NCBI GenBank assembly: GCA_046292465.1
Contig: JBKBRB010000001.1
Span: 186,001 to 250,000, forward strand
DNA: 64,000 nt
Origin: JANWWM01 sp046292465
GTDB taxonomy: Bacteria; Bacteroidota; Chlorobiia; Chlorobiales; Thermochlorobacteraceae
Reading direction: 5' to 3'
Under the pieces are notes generated by a model. That model searched no databases, had not been told where the DNA came from, and saw only the letters and a program-made list of their open reading frames with translations. Numbering within the stretch: the first letter of the stretch is position 1; every line of letters begins with the position of its first letter. Below, piece by piece: positions 33,038 through 41,951 of this stretch. The position numbers and the translations under genes are program-made.

Positions 33038-33086
33038 TAGCATCGTTGAAGTCTCCTATGCGTTATGAATTTCCTTTAAGAAAAGT

Positions 33087-33932
33087 TTAACCCGCATTGT
33101 TTGCTTGTTGAGCGGATTCTTGGGAAGAAGACGGATTTGCGTCGCTCGGTTGCGATTTTGCACTTGGTTTGCGTCGCCGTCTGCGGCTCTCTCCGCGCGC
33201 ATCTTTGCGGCTATCGCCACGTCCGCCACGATTGCGTTGGTTTTCTCTGCGGTCTTTTACCTTTTGGCGTTCTTCTTCTTCAATGGTATCAATGCGTTTT
33301 TCCAGCATTTCACCTTTGTATATCCAAACTTTAACGCCAACTGTGCCTGTGATTGTAAAGGCGGTGGATTGCGCATAATCAATGTCGGCACGTAGCGTGT
33401 GCAAGGGCACTTTTCCTTCACGATATTGTTCCATGCGCGCGATTTCTGCGCCGCCCAAACGGCCAGAGACTTGAATGCGAACTCCTTCTGCGCCTGCACG
33501 GTTTGCTTGCTGCATTGCTTGTTTCATTGCACGACGGAACGATACGCGACCTTCGAGCTGAGCGGCAATGTTGTCTGCGACAAGTTGTGCGTCAAGTTCA
33601 GGTTTTTTGATTTCAATCACATCGATTTTTACTTCTTTTTTCGTGAGCCTGCCGAGTTCTTGACCAAGCGTGTTAATTTCTTCGCCGCTTTTTCCGACGA
33701 CTGCACCGGGGCGCGCTGCGTAGATGTAGAGTTTGATATTTTTTGTTGTGCGTTCAATAATTACCTTTGAGACGCCCGCTTTTTGACGTTTCAAGCGTGT
33801 TATTACGTATTCGCGGATGAGGCGGTCTTCTTTAATTTTCTCGGCGATGTTCGCCCCCGCGTCATACCAACGCGAATCCCAATCTCTAATGATACCGAGT
33901 CTGAAACCGTTTGGATTTACTTTCTGTCCCAT
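33087..33932 (-). CDS. rpsC: 30S ribosomal protein S3
   Basis: A 281-residue protein. It has the N-terminal domain (GQKVNPNGFRLGIIRDWDSRWY), the KH domain with GAVVGKSGEEI, and the S3 C-terminal domain. After residue about 215 comes a 65-residue extension, first Arg/Gly-rich then Ser/Gln-rich, longer than the 233-residue E. coli protein. S3 forms the mRNA entry channel. The tail is probably disordered and could bind RNA. Confidence 0.97.
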   Translation of the reverse strand: MGQKVNPNGFRLGIIRDWDSRWYDAGANIAEKIKEDRLIREYVITRLKRQKAGVSKVIIERTTKNIKLYIYAARPGAVVGKSGEEINTLGQELGRLTKKEVKIDVIEIKKPELDAQLVADNIAAQLEGRVSFRRAMKQAMQQANRAGAEGVRIQVSGRLGGAEIARMEQYREGKVPLHTLRADIDYAQSTAFTITGTVGVKVWIYKGEMLEKRIDTIEEEERQKVKDRRENQRNRGGRGDSRKDARGESRRRRRKPSAKSQPSDANPSSSQESAQQANNAG

Positions 33933-33957
33933 TGCGTTTTTAGTGCGTCAAGAATTA

Positions 33958-34368
33958 TCAAGATTTGGTTCGTTTTTCATCAACCACAATTGTTAGGTGG
34001 TTGGAGCGTTTTCGTATTCGGTAGGCTCTTCCCATTGGCGCAGGACGTATGCGCTTGAGCGTTACCCCGCCATTGACGAAGGCTTCAGTAATGAACAAGC
34101 GTTCTTCGTTAACTTGTCTATCGCTATGCTTTTGAAGGTAATTTGAGATAGCCGATTTCAGTGTGCGCAGAACGGTTTTTGCAGCATGCTTTGTCGAGTT
34201 TCGCAAGATGGCTTGTGCTTCATTGACGCTTTTGCCTCGCACGAGGTCTACGACCAGTCGCATTTTTCGCGGCGAAGTCGGCGTATTGCGCTGAACAGCC
34301 TGTGCTTTGGTGTCTTTGGCACGTTTTTCTTTTCTCGCTGTTGCGACCTCTCGTTTTCTAACGCTCAT
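33958..34368 (-). CDS. rplV: 50S ribosomal protein L22
   Basis: A 136-residue protein with RNTPTSPRKMRLVVDLVRGKSVNEAQAIL and the C-terminal beta-hairpin ERLFITEAFVNGGVTLKRIRPAPMGRAYRIRKRSNHLTIVV, the tip of which lines the exit tunnel where macrolides act. It precedes rpsC. Confidence 0.97.
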   Translation of the reverse strand: MSVRKREVATARKEKRAKDTKAQAVQRNTPTSPRKMRLVVDLVRGKSVNEAQAILRNSTKHAAKTVLRTLKSAISNYLQKHSDRQVNEERLFITEAFVNGGVTLKRIRPAPMGRAYRIRKRSNHLTIVVDEKRTKS

Positions 34369-34383
34369 ATCGTTTTTCCTCCG

Positions 34384-34677
34384 TTACTTTTTGCCGGGCG
34401 CTGATGCCCCCTTTTCTTTCGCTCCTGAATGTCCTCTGAAGGTCCGCGTTGGCGCAAATTCCCCAAGCTTGTGTCCGACCATATTTTCCGAGATATATAC
34501 AGGAATATGAGTTTTGCCATTATGCACGGCAATCGTATGTCCGACAAAGTCAGGTGTAATCATTGAAGCACGCGACCATGTTTTGAGGACTTTTTTTTGT
34601 CCTTTTTCATTCATCTCTTTGATTCTGTCTAGCAGTCGGTCTTGAACAAATGGACCTTTTTTAAGTGAGCGTGGCAT
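34384..34677 (-). CDS. rpsS: 30S ribosomal protein S19
   Basis: A 97-residue protein: PRSLKKGPFVQDRLLDRIKEMNEKGQK, then the signature TIAVHNGKTHIPVYISENMVGHKLGEFAPTRTFRGH. S19 forms part of the head and bridge B1a. It lies between rplB and rplV. Confidence 0.98.
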   Translation of the reverse strand: MPRSLKKGPFVQDRLLDRIKEMNEKGQKKVLKTWSRASMITPDFVGHTIAVHNGKTHIPVYISENMVGHKLGEFAPTRTFRGHSGAKEKGASAPGKK

Positions 34678-34697
34678 TGCTGAAGTTTTCTTTGTTT

Positions 34698-35543
34698 TTA
34701 GTCTTGTTTCTTGGCTCTACGGTCTCTGACGATGAGTTTTGAAGATGATTTCTTTCCGCGTCTTGTCTTCAAGCCTTTGGCTTTTTGTCCCCAAGGCGAT
34801 TCTGGATGTTGGCGTCCGCCACCAGATTTAGACTTTCCTGCGCCGCCGCCCATTGGGTGATCGACGGGGTTGCGTGCTACGCCGCGTGTAATGGGGCGAA
34901 TGCCGAGCCATCGTGAGCGTCCGGCTTTTCCGAGCGAGACATTCTCGTGTTCCAAATTTCCGACGACGCCAATTGTGGCTTTGCACTCGACTCTCACTTT
35001 TCGGATTTCGCCTGACGGCATTTTCAGCGTTGCATAATTGCCTTCTTTTGCTGCAAGCGTTGCAAACGCGCCTGCACTACGTGCTAATTGTCCCCCTTTG
35101 CCTGCTCTTAACTCTATATTATGGACTTGTGTGCCGACCGGGATAAACTTTAATTGTAGCGCGTTGCCCGTTTTAATATCTGCGCCGTCGCCACCTTCAA
35201 TTTTATCGCCGACCTTTATACCATTTGGGGCGAGAATGTATCGCTTTTCGCCGTCTTCATATTTGAGCAACGCAATGCGCGCTGAGCGATTGGGGTCATA
35301 TTCAATCGCTTCAACGACGGCCTTCATTTCTTTATCGCGTTTGAAGTCAATCAAGCGATAGAAACGCTTTGCGCCGCCCCCCCTGCCGCGCGCGGTGATT
35401 CGTCCGAGATTGTTGCGCCCACCAGTCTTTTTCAGTGGCACAATCAAACTTTTTTCAGGCTCTTCTTTGGTGATTTCTTCAAATGATGGATACGATGCAA
35501 ATCGTGTTCCTGGTGTTACGGGTCTTAATTTTCTAACCGCCAT
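34698..35543 (-). CDS. rplB: 50S ribosomal protein L2
   Basis: A 281-residue protein with NNLGRITARGRGGGAKRFYRLIDFKRDK at the N-terminal end and the active-site-near loop GVARNPVDHPMGGGAGKSKSGGGRQHPESPWG, whose conserved His sits in NPVDHP. L2 is needed for subunit joining and peptidyl transfer. Confidence 0.98.
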   Translation of the reverse strand: MAVRKLRPVTPGTRFASYPSFEEITKEEPEKSLIVPLKKTGGRNNLGRITARGRGGGAKRFYRLIDFKRDKEMKAVVEAIEYDPNRSARIALLKYEDGEKRYILAPNGIKVGDKIEGGDGADIKTGNALQLKFIPVGTQVHNIELRAGKGGQLARSAGAFATLAAKEGNYATLKMPSGEIRKVRVECKATIGVVGNLEHENVSLGKAGRSRWLGIRPITRGVARNPVDHPMGGGAGKSKSGGGRQHPESPWGQKAKGLKTRRGKKSSSKLIVRDRRAKKQD

Positions 35544-35582
35544 GGTTTATCGTGATTAAACTTTTCGTGGTCTGTTACGCCT

Positions 35583-35897
35583 TTACTCTTTCTTTTCAGA
35601 CGTCGTTGTGCTGGCGTAGTAGTCAATTTTGTTGCCTTTGGCAAGTGTAACAAAAGCGCGCTTCGTGTCGGAACGCTTGCCATAGCGAATGCCTCTGCGT
35701 GTCATTTGTGTTTTTGCTTTACCTTTCTTGTTCATGGTGCGCACTGAAATCACCTGAACCCCAAACTTTGACTCCACGGCTTTTTTCACTTCCTCTTTTG
35801 TTGCACCGTCTTGAACTTCAAACGCATACTGATTTTTCTCTTCTTGAAGTTTCAAGATTTTTTCGGTGAGAAGCGGTCTTATTAACACGTTGTTCAT
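35583..35897 (-). CDS. rplW: 50S ribosomal protein L23
   Basis: A 104-residue protein from ATG 35897 (MNNVLIRPLLTEKIL); a longer reading would overlap rplD. The segment NQYAFEVQDGATKEEVKKAVESKFGVQV is the L23 core. It is the main tunnel-exit dock for trigger factor. It starts 10 bases after rplD. Confidence 0.96.
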   Translation of the reverse strand: MNNVLIRPLLTEKILKLQEEKNQYAFEVQDGATKEEVKKAVESKFGVQVISVRTMNKKGKAKTQMTRRGIRYGKRSDTKRAFVTLAKGNKIDYYASTTTSEKKE

Positions 35898-35907
35898 ATG
35901 GTTTGTG

Positions 35908-36534
35908 TTACAAAAGGTTTTCTTCAAGGACTTTAACGGCGCTCTTTTGGAGCAACAGCACTTTGCTATCGAGAATATCGTAGGTTGATGCTTTATTGGC
36001 TTCCAAAATACTCAGCGTTGGGATGTTGCGTCCGGATTTGTAAAGAATCTCGTTCTTGCCTGCTGTAAGGAACAGGGTTTTCTTTCCTGCAATGCCGAGA
36101 TTTTTAAGCGTATTTGCAATCTCTTTGGTCTTGATGGTTTCGGGTGTAAAGTCTTCAACAACGAGAATTGCATTTGCCTTCGCCTTGTAGGTTAGTGCCG
36201 ACTTGCGCGCAAGCGTTTTAACTTTTTTGTTAATACCGACAACATAGTCGCGTGGTTGAGGTCCGAAAACAGCGCCGCCGCCTGGCATCAGAGGCGAGCG
36301 TTGTGTTCCACGGCGTGCACCGCCTGTGCCTTTTTGACGATAGGGCTTTCGGCCGCCGCCGCGAACTTCGGCGCGCGACTTTACCTTATGCGTGCCTTGA
36401 TGTTGATTGGCGCGAATCGATCGGACATCGAGGTAAATTGCGTGGTCGTTCGGTTGAATCTCGAAAATTTCGGGATTGAGCGCAATCATTTCGCCGCTAT
36501 CTGTTCCATCTTTTTTCAAAACTTTGAGTTCCAT
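35908..36534 (-). CDS. rplD: 50S ribosomal protein L4
   Basis: A 208-residue protein with the extended loop GGGRKPYRQKGTGGARRGTQRSPLMPGGGAVFGPQPRDY, which reaches the exit tunnel, and the Rossmann-like C-terminal part. In E. coli L4 also controls the S10 operon leader; no such leader was identified here. Confidence 0.97.
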   Translation of the reverse strand: MELKVLKKDGTDSGEMIALNPEIFEIQPNDHAIYLDVRSIRANQHQGTHKVKSRAEVRGGGRKPYRQKGTGGARRGTQRSPLMPGGGAVFGPQPRDYVVGINKKVKTLARKSALTYKAKANAILVVEDFTPETIKTKEIANTLKNLGIAGKKTLFLTAGKNEILYKSGRNIPTLSILEANKASTYDILDSKVLLLQKSAVKVLEENLL

Positions 36535-36568
36535 TCTTGTTGATGCGTTTAATCGTTACGGCTGATGA

Positions 36569-37201
36569 TTAGGGTTTCTTTGCTGTGGTGATTTGAAGGT
36601 ATGCGTTTTTCGGTCCTGGAACCGCGCCACGCACCACCATCAAGTTTGAGTCTGCAATCACTTTGACCACCATCAGGTTGCGAACGGTAACGCGCTTGCC
36701 GCCCATTCTGCCGCCCATTTTCAATCCTTTGAAGGAGCGCGATGGATGTGATGAGCCGCCCATTGAGCCGGGTGCGCGCTCACGGTCGGATTGTCCGTGC
36801 GTCCTTGAACCGCCTCCAAAATGATGTCGCTTCACAACACCGGCAAATCCTTTGCCTTTTGAAGTGCCTACAACATCAACTTTTTCGCCTTCTTTGAACA
36901 CATCTACCTTGACAACATCGCCTGCGTTCAACTCTAATCCAACAACTTCCTTGCGAAATTCGGCGACCTTGTATGCCGGTTTCACATTCGCTTTCTTGAA
37001 ATGCCCAATTTGTGGCTTCGGAGTGCGGTCTTCGCGTTTTTCATCGAAGGCAAATTGATAGGCATCATACCCTTCTTTGTCGACTGTTTTGACTTGCGAA
37101 ATGAAACATGGTCCTGCTTCTATCACCGTGCACGGAACGACCTTACCTTTGGCATCATAGATACTAGTCATTCCGACTTTTTTTCCTAAAATTGCACTCA
37201 T
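36569..37201 (-). CDS. rplC: 50S ribosomal protein L3
   Basis: A 210-residue protein from ATG 37201 (MSAILGKKVGMTSIYD); an upstream extension of 11 residues is open but not family-like. Signature GVVKRHHFGGGSRTHGQSDRERAPGSMGGSSHPSRSF. It includes the Gln that is N5-methylated in E. coli (in the GGGSRTHGQ loop). L3 sits near the peptidyl transferase centre. Confidence 0.98.
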   Translation of the reverse strand: MSAILGKKVGMTSIYDAKGKVVPCTVIEAGPCFISQVKTVDKEGYDAYQFAFDEKREDRTPKPQIGHFKKANVKPAYKVAEFRKEVVGLELNAGDVVKVDVFKEGEKVDVVGTSKGKGFAGVVKRHHFGGGSRTHGQSDRERAPGSMGGSSHPSRSFKGLKMGGRMGGKRVTVRNLMVVKVIADSNLMVVRGAVPGPKNAYLQITTAKKP

Positions 37202-37265
37202 GTGTGTTCGATTTTGTAACTCATCGTTTTGCAACGACGGTTAATGAATCTGTTGTTTAAGTGAT

Positions 37266-37577
37266 TTAGCTTTTGATTTCGACATCGACGCCGCTAGGCA
37301 ATTCAATTTTCATCAGCAAATCGATTGTTTTGCTGTTGGGATTGATGATTTCAATCAGACGCTTGTGCGACGCAATCATAAACTGTTCTCGTGATTTCTT
37401 GTCAACGTGAGGCGAGCGGTTGACAGTGTAAATCTGAGATTCCGTTGGAAGTGGAATCGGGCCTGAGATGATTGCATCTGTTTGCTTGACGACGTCGATA
37501 ATTTTTTCCGCCCACTTGTCGACCAAACTGTGGTCATAGGATTTGAGTTTGATGCGGATTTTTTGTTGCGCTGCCAC
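37266..37577 (-). CDS. rpsJ: 30S ribosomal protein S10 (NusE)
   Basis: A 103-residue protein: KIRIKLKSYDHSLVDKWAEKIIDVVK and GPIPLPTESQIYTVNRSPHVDKKSREQF, both diagnostic. S10 is also the NusE antitermination factor. The start is GTG 37577, without a strong Shine-Dalgarno. Just upstream lies the terminator that follows tuf (37602-37634), so transcription may need readthrough or a promoter within the 24 bases between, where none is evident. Confidence 0.97.
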   Translation of the reverse strand: MAAQQKIRIKLKSYDHSLVDKWAEKIIDVVKQTDAIISGPIPLPTESQIYTVNRSPHVDKKSREQFMIASHKRLIEIINPNSKTIDLLMKIELPSGVDVEIKS

Positions 37578-37601
37578 GTCTTTGCCTATCTAAATTTGGA
37601 T

Positions 37602-37634
37602 AAAAAAGGAGCGTCTGCCGAAACAGACACCCCT
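37602..37634 (-). terminator. Intrinsic terminator between tuf and rpsJ
   Basis: On the minus strand GTGTCTG pairs with CAGACGC (one G-U), extended by three more G-C/G-U pairs, around a TTTCGG loop. It is followed by TTTTTTAT. It begins 8 bases after the tuf stop codon. Confidence 0.8.
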
Positions 37635-37641
37635 CACGTTT

Positions 37642-38823
37642 TTACGCAATGATTTCGGATACTGCACCTGCACCGATAGTTCGACCGCCTTCACGAATTG
37701 CAAAGTTTAAGCCTTTGTCCATTGCAACTGGCGTAATCAATTCTACTTCCACTGTTACGTTGTCGCCGGGCATTACCATCTCGACGCCAGACGGAAGCAT
37801 GATGACTCCTGTAACATCGGTTGTTCTGAAATAGAACTGCGGGCGATACCCTGAGAAGAACGGAGTGTGACGTCCGCCTTCTTCTTTCTTTAACACGTAG
37901 ATTTGCGCTCTGAATTTCGTGTGAGGCGTAATGGTGCCGGGCTTTGCAATTACCATACCGCGTTCAACTTCATTCTTTTCAATCCCACGAAGGAGAAGCC
38001 CTGCATTATCGCCGGCTTGACCTTCATCGAGGTTTTTGCGGAACATCTCGATACCAGTTACGACCGATTTCTTTGTCGGACCAAAGCCAACGATTTCGAC
38101 TTCTTCGTTCAATTTGATTTTTCCACGCTCGATGCGTCCAGTAGCAACCGTTCCACGACCTTGGATTGTGAAGACGTCTTCAACCGGCATTAAGAATGGC
38201 TTATCAATATCGCGCACAGGCGTCGGAATGTAGCGGTCGACTTCTTCCATCAACTTGATAACGGAGTCAACCCATTGCTTTTCTCCGTTGAGCGCTCCAA
38301 GCGCAGAGCCACGCACAATTGGAATTTCATCGCCGGGGAACTTGTAGCTGGTGAGCAATTCGCGGAGTTCCATCTCGACCAGTTCCACAAGTTCTGGGTC
38401 AGCAATGTCAATTTTGTTCAAGAACACCACGATTGACGGCACATTGACCTGACGCGCGAGCAAGATGTGTTCGCGTGTTTGCGGCATCGGTCCATCGGTT
38501 GCGGCAACAACGAGAATCGCACCGTCCATTTGAGCGGCACCGGTAATCATATTTTTGATGTAGTCGGCATGCCCAGGGCAGTCGATGTGTGCATAGTGGC
38601 GCTTCTCCGTTTCGTATTCGACGTGCGAGGTTGAAATTGTAATGCCGCGTGCTTTTTCTTCGGGCGCTTTGTCAATTTGATCGTAAGCCAAGGCTTGCGC
38701 CATACCGCGTTCAGCAAGTGTTTTTGTGATTGCCGCTGTGAGCGTGGTTTTGCCGTGGTCGACATGTCCAATCGTGCCGATGTTCACGTGCGGTTTGTCT
38801 CTCTTAAAATTCTCTTTAGCCAT
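37642..38823 (-). CDS. tuf: Elongation factor Tu
   Basis: A 393-residue GTPase: GHVDHGKTT (P-loop), RGITIS (switch I), DCPGHADY (switch II) and NKID for guanine recognition, then the two beta-barrel domains. It delivers aminoacyl-tRNA to the ribosome. A strong Shine-Dalgarno GGAGG lies eight bases before the ATG. It follows fusA by 68 bases and is followed by its own terminator. Confidence 0.99.
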   Translation of the reverse strand: MAKENFKRDKPHVNIGTIGHVDHGKTTLTAAITKTLAERGMAQALAYDQIDKAPEEKARGITISTSHVEYETEKRHYAHIDCPGHADYIKNMITGAAQMDGAILVVAATDGPMPQTREHILLARQVNVPSIVVFLNKIDIADPELVELVEMELRELLTSYKFPGDEIPIVRGSALGALNGEKQWVDSVIKLMEEVDRYIPTPVRDIDKPFLMPVEDVFTIQGRGTVATGRIERGKIKLNEEVEIVGFGPTKKSVVTGIEMFRKNLDEGQAGDNAGLLLRGIEKNEVERGMVIAKPGTITPHTKFRAQIYVLKKEEGGRHTPFFSGYRPQFYFRTTDVTGVIMLPSGVEMVMPGDNVTVEVELITPVAMDKGLNFAIREGGRTIGAGAVSEIIA

Positions 38824-38891
38824 TGTTGGATTCCTCCAAAGTTAGCAGTTACAGGTGTTGTATAGTTAAACTCAGGTTTTCTTTTTGCGCA

Positions 38892-41012
38892 TTAGGCTTC
38901 AGCGGTTGCTTTTGCGCCGCTCTTTTCGATAATTTCATCGGCAACTGCCTTCGGTGCTTCTTCATATGCGAAGAATTCCATTGTGTAGTTTGCACGCCCT
39001 TGCGACATTGAGCGCAAATCGGTTGAATAACCAAACATATTGGCAAGTGGCACTTTTGCAGTGATGACTTGTTCGCCATGTCGCGCTTCCATGCCTTCAA
39101 TTCGTCCACGACGGCTTGAAAGGTCGCCCATCACTGCTCCCATGTAGTCCTCAGGCGTTGTCACTTCAACTGACATAATCGGTTCGAGAAGCACTGGGTT
39201 TGCGCGACGCGCAGCTTCTTTGAAGCCGATTGAGCCTGCAATTTTGAACGCCATTTCGGACGAGTCGACTTCGTGATACTTTCCATCAAACAAGGTAACC
39301 TTGATGTCTTGCATTGGATAGCCTGCAAGCACGCCGTTTTTCATTGCTTCTTCAATCCCTTCTTGAACCGCAGGGATATACTCTTTCGGAATAGCACCAC
39401 CTTTAATTTCATTGACGAATTCAAACCCTTTTCCTTTTTCTAACGGCTCTACGTAGATATTTACTAACCCGAACTGACCTTTGCCACCTGATTGACGCAC
39501 GAACTTTCCTTCGGCTTCTACACGCTTGCGGATGGTTTCCTTGTAAGCCACTTGCGGCTTACCGACGTTCGCCTCGACCTTGAACTCGCGTTTCATTCTA
39601 TCCACGATAATTTCAAGGTGCAATTCGCCCATGCCTGAAATAATCGTTTGATTCGTTTCTTCGTCGGTTTTCACGCGGAAGGTTGGGTCTTCTTCTGCAA
39701 GTTTTTGTAGCGCGATACTCATTTTTTCAGAGTCCGCCTTTGTTTTCGGCTCAATTGCAATTTGAATGACAGGCTCAGGGAAGGTAATTTTTTCAAGGAC
39801 AATCAATTTTCCTTCTTCACAGAGCGTATCGCCTGTGCGGGTATCTTTCAGACCGACGACAGCCACAATTTCTCCAGCCAATCCTTCTTCTAAATCTTCT
39901 CTGTGGTTGGCGTGCATTTGAAGCACTCGACCGACGCGTTCTTTTTTGCCATTTGTTGCGTTAATGACATAACTTCCTGAATTCACTTTCCCTGAATAGA
40001 TGCGCACATATGTTAGGCGTCCCACAAATGGGTCTGTAGCAATCTTGAAAGCAAGTCCTGCGAAAGGCTCATCGTCCGACACTTTGCGCGTCAATTCGCT
40101 GCCTGTTTTTGGGTCTTTACCTCTAACCTCTCCAAGGTCGAGTGGTGATGGCAGATAGTCCACAACGGCATCAAGCATGAACTGCACGCCTTTGTTCTTA
40201 AACGACGAACCACAAAGCATTGGGACAAGGATCAACTTCAAGCATGCTTCTCGGAGGGCGGTGCGAACTTCTTCTTCGGTTGGCTCTTCGCCGCTGAGGT
40301 ATTTTTCTAAAAGCGAATCATTAACTTCTGACACTGATTCAATCAAGTTCGTGCGCCAGTGCTTGACGCTCTCTGTCATATCGGCAGGAACGTCAATTTC
40401 GTGATAGGCTGTGCCGTCTTCAGCATCATAGACGATTCCCTTCATACGAATCAAATCAACGAAGCCTTTGAACATATCGCCTTCGCCAATCGGCAATTGA
40501 ATTGGAACTGCGCGCGATTTCAAGCGGTCTTGAATCATCTTGACCACATTCAAGAAATTCGCACCGACTCTATCCATTTTGTTGACATATGCGATACGCG
40601 GCACTTTATACTTGTTCATCTGACGCCAGACGGTTTCCGATTGTGGCTGAACACCTGCCACCGAATCAAACAAAGCAACAGCACCATCGAGCACACGCAA
40701 CGAACGCTCGACTTCAACAGTGAAGTCGACGTGTCCGGGCGTATCGATGATGTTAATTCGGTGCTTTTTGTCTTTGAAGTTGCCATATTTTGCTGTCCAA
40801 AAACAGGTTGTCGCAGCGGAAGTAATTGTAATTCCGCGTTCTTTTTCTTGTTCCATCCAGTCCATTGTAGCGGCACCGTCATGGACTTCACCCAATCGGT
40901 GAACGCGACCGGTGTAGTAAAGAATGCGTTCGGTCGTAGTGGTTTTTCCTGCATCGATGTGTGCGGAAATTCCGATGTTTCTTACTCTTTCTAACGCAAT
41001 CTGTCTGGGCAT
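38892..41012 (-). CDS. fusA: Elongation factor G
   Basis: A 706-residue GTPase with AHIDAGKTTTTERIL, DTPGHVDF and NKMDRVGANF, followed by domains II-V, including GMGELHLEIIVDR and the domain IV FVRQSGGKGQFG loop. It drives translocation and, with RRF, ribosome recycling. It lies between rpsG (33-base gap) and tuf in the standard str order. Confidence 0.99.
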   Translation of the reverse strand: MPRQIALERVRNIGISAHIDAGKTTTTERILYYTGRVHRLGEVHDGAATMDWMEQEKERGITITSAATTCFWTAKYGNFKDKKHRINIIDTPGHVDFTVEVERSLRVLDGAVALFDSVAGVQPQSETVWRQMNKYKVPRIAYVNKMDRVGANFLNVVKMIQDRLKSRAVPIQLPIGEGDMFKGFVDLIRMKGIVYDAEDGTAYHEIDVPADMTESVKHWRTNLIESVSEVNDSLLEKYLSGEEPTEEEVRTALREACLKLILVPMLCGSSFKNKGVQFMLDAVVDYLPSPLDLGEVRGKDPKTGSELTRKVSDDEPFAGLAFKIATDPFVGRLTYVRIYSGKVNSGSYVINATNGKKERVGRVLQMHANHREDLEEGLAGEIVAVVGLKDTRTGDTLCEEGKLIVLEKITFPEPVIQIAIEPKTKADSEKMSIALQKLAEEDPTFRVKTDEETNQTIISGMGELHLEIIVDRMKREFKVEANVGKPQVAYKETIRKRVEAEGKFVRQSGGKGQFGLVNIYVEPLEKGKGFEFVNEIKGGAIPKEYIPAVQEGIEEAMKNGVLAGYPMQDIKVTLFDGKYHEVDSSEMAFKIAGSIGFKEAARRANPVLLEPIMSVEVTTPEDYMGAVMGDLSSRRGRIEGMEARHGEQVITAKVPLANMFGYSTDLRSMSQGRANYTMEFFAYEEAPKAVADEIIEKSGAKATAEA

Positions 41013-41045
41013 TGTGGTTTATCGGTTCTGTTTTCGTTATGACTA

Positions 41046-41516
41046 TTAGAATCGGAAATGCGAGAAGGCTTTATTGGCTTCTGCCATTTTATGGACTTCT
41101 TCTTTTTTGCGCACTGAGTTTCCTTGATTGTTAGCAGCGTCCAAGAGTTCAGCGGCGAATTTATCCGCCATTGAGCGTCCGCCACGCTTCAAGGCATTTT
41201 CCTTAATCCAGCGCATAGCCAGGGCAAGACGGCGGTCGGCGCGCACTTCAATTGGAATTTGGTAGGTTGCGCCGCCGATTCGTTTACCACGAACTTCCAC
41301 AACTGGCGCAACGTTGGCGACGGCTTTTCGGAATGTCTCAAGCGGATTTTCTTGATTTTTCTTTTCCATAATCTCGAATGCCTTGTAGACGATGTTACGA
41401 GCAATATTTTTCTTGCCTCGCTCCATAATGGTATTGATAGCACGCTCCACTACGGGGTCTTGATATTTTGGGTCGCCGAGCGTGCGTCGTCTTCTATTCG
41501 ATGATTTCTTGCGCAT
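41046..41516 (-). CDS. rpsG: 30S ribosomal protein S7
   Basis: A 156-residue protein: DPKYQDPVVERAINTIMERGKKNIARNIVYKAFEIM with the signature, and KRIGGATYQIPIEVRADRRLALAMRWI. S7 nucleates head assembly and, in E. coli, controls the str operon. The gene follows rpsL by 18 bases. Confidence 0.98.
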   Translation of the reverse strand: MRKKSSNRRRRTLGDPKYQDPVVERAINTIMERGKKNIARNIVYKAFEIMEKKNQENPLETFRKAVANVAPVVEVRGKRIGGATYQIPIEVRADRRLALAMRWIKENALKRGGRSMADKFAAELLDAANNQGNSVRKKEEVHKMAEANKAFSHFRF

Positions 41517-41534
41517 AGTCTTTGTTCATTCAGA

Positions 41535-41951
41535 TTATTTTTTACCTTTTGCTGCGGGGGCGCCTTTGGCTGCCGATGCGGGCTGGGCTTTCTTGGCGCC
41601 GTATTTGGAGCGCGAGCGACCACGATTTGCAACGCCTGCTGTATCGAGCGAGCCGCGCACAATGTGATAACGCACACCCGGAAGGTCTTTAACACGACCA
41701 CCACGAATCAGCACAATTGAGTGCTCTTGAAGGTTGTGCCCTTCTCCCGGAATATAGGCGATAACTTCTTCTTGGTTTGAAAGGCGAACCTTTGCCACTT
41801 TGCGAAGCGCTGAATTCGGTTTCTTCGGAGTTGTCGTATAAACACGCGTGCAGACGCCACGTTTTTGCGGACAACTTTCCAGTGCTGGCGAAGCGGTTTT
41901 GAATGCTTTTGAACTTCTTCCTTTGCGAACTAACTGTTGTATCGTTGGCAT
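41535..41951 (-). CDS. rpsL: 30S ribosomal protein S12
   Basis: A 138-residue protein with MPTIQQLVRKGRSSK, ALESCPQKRGVCTRVYTTTPKKPNSALRKVAKVRL and YIPGEGHNLQEHS. The Lys in TTPKKPNSA is the wild-type streptomycin-sensitive residue. The last 15 or so residues are Ala/Lys-rich. S12 guards decoding. It is the first gene of the cluster, with a leader of about 240 bases behind the promoter at 42197-42226. Confidence 0.98.
   Translation of the reverse strand: MPTIQQLVRKGRSSKAFKTASPALESCPQKRGVCTRVYTTTPKKPNSALRKVAKVRLSNQEEVIAYIPGEGHNLQEHSIVLIRGGRVKDLPGVRYHIVRGSLDTAGVANRGRSRSKYGAKKAQPASAAKGAPAAKGKK

Noticed and set aside
38837..38844. TAACTTTG on the minus strand before tuf as a promoter
   Set aside because: It fits TANNTTTG but has no TTG at the right distance and would start transcription inside the tuf Shine-Dalgarno; chance match.
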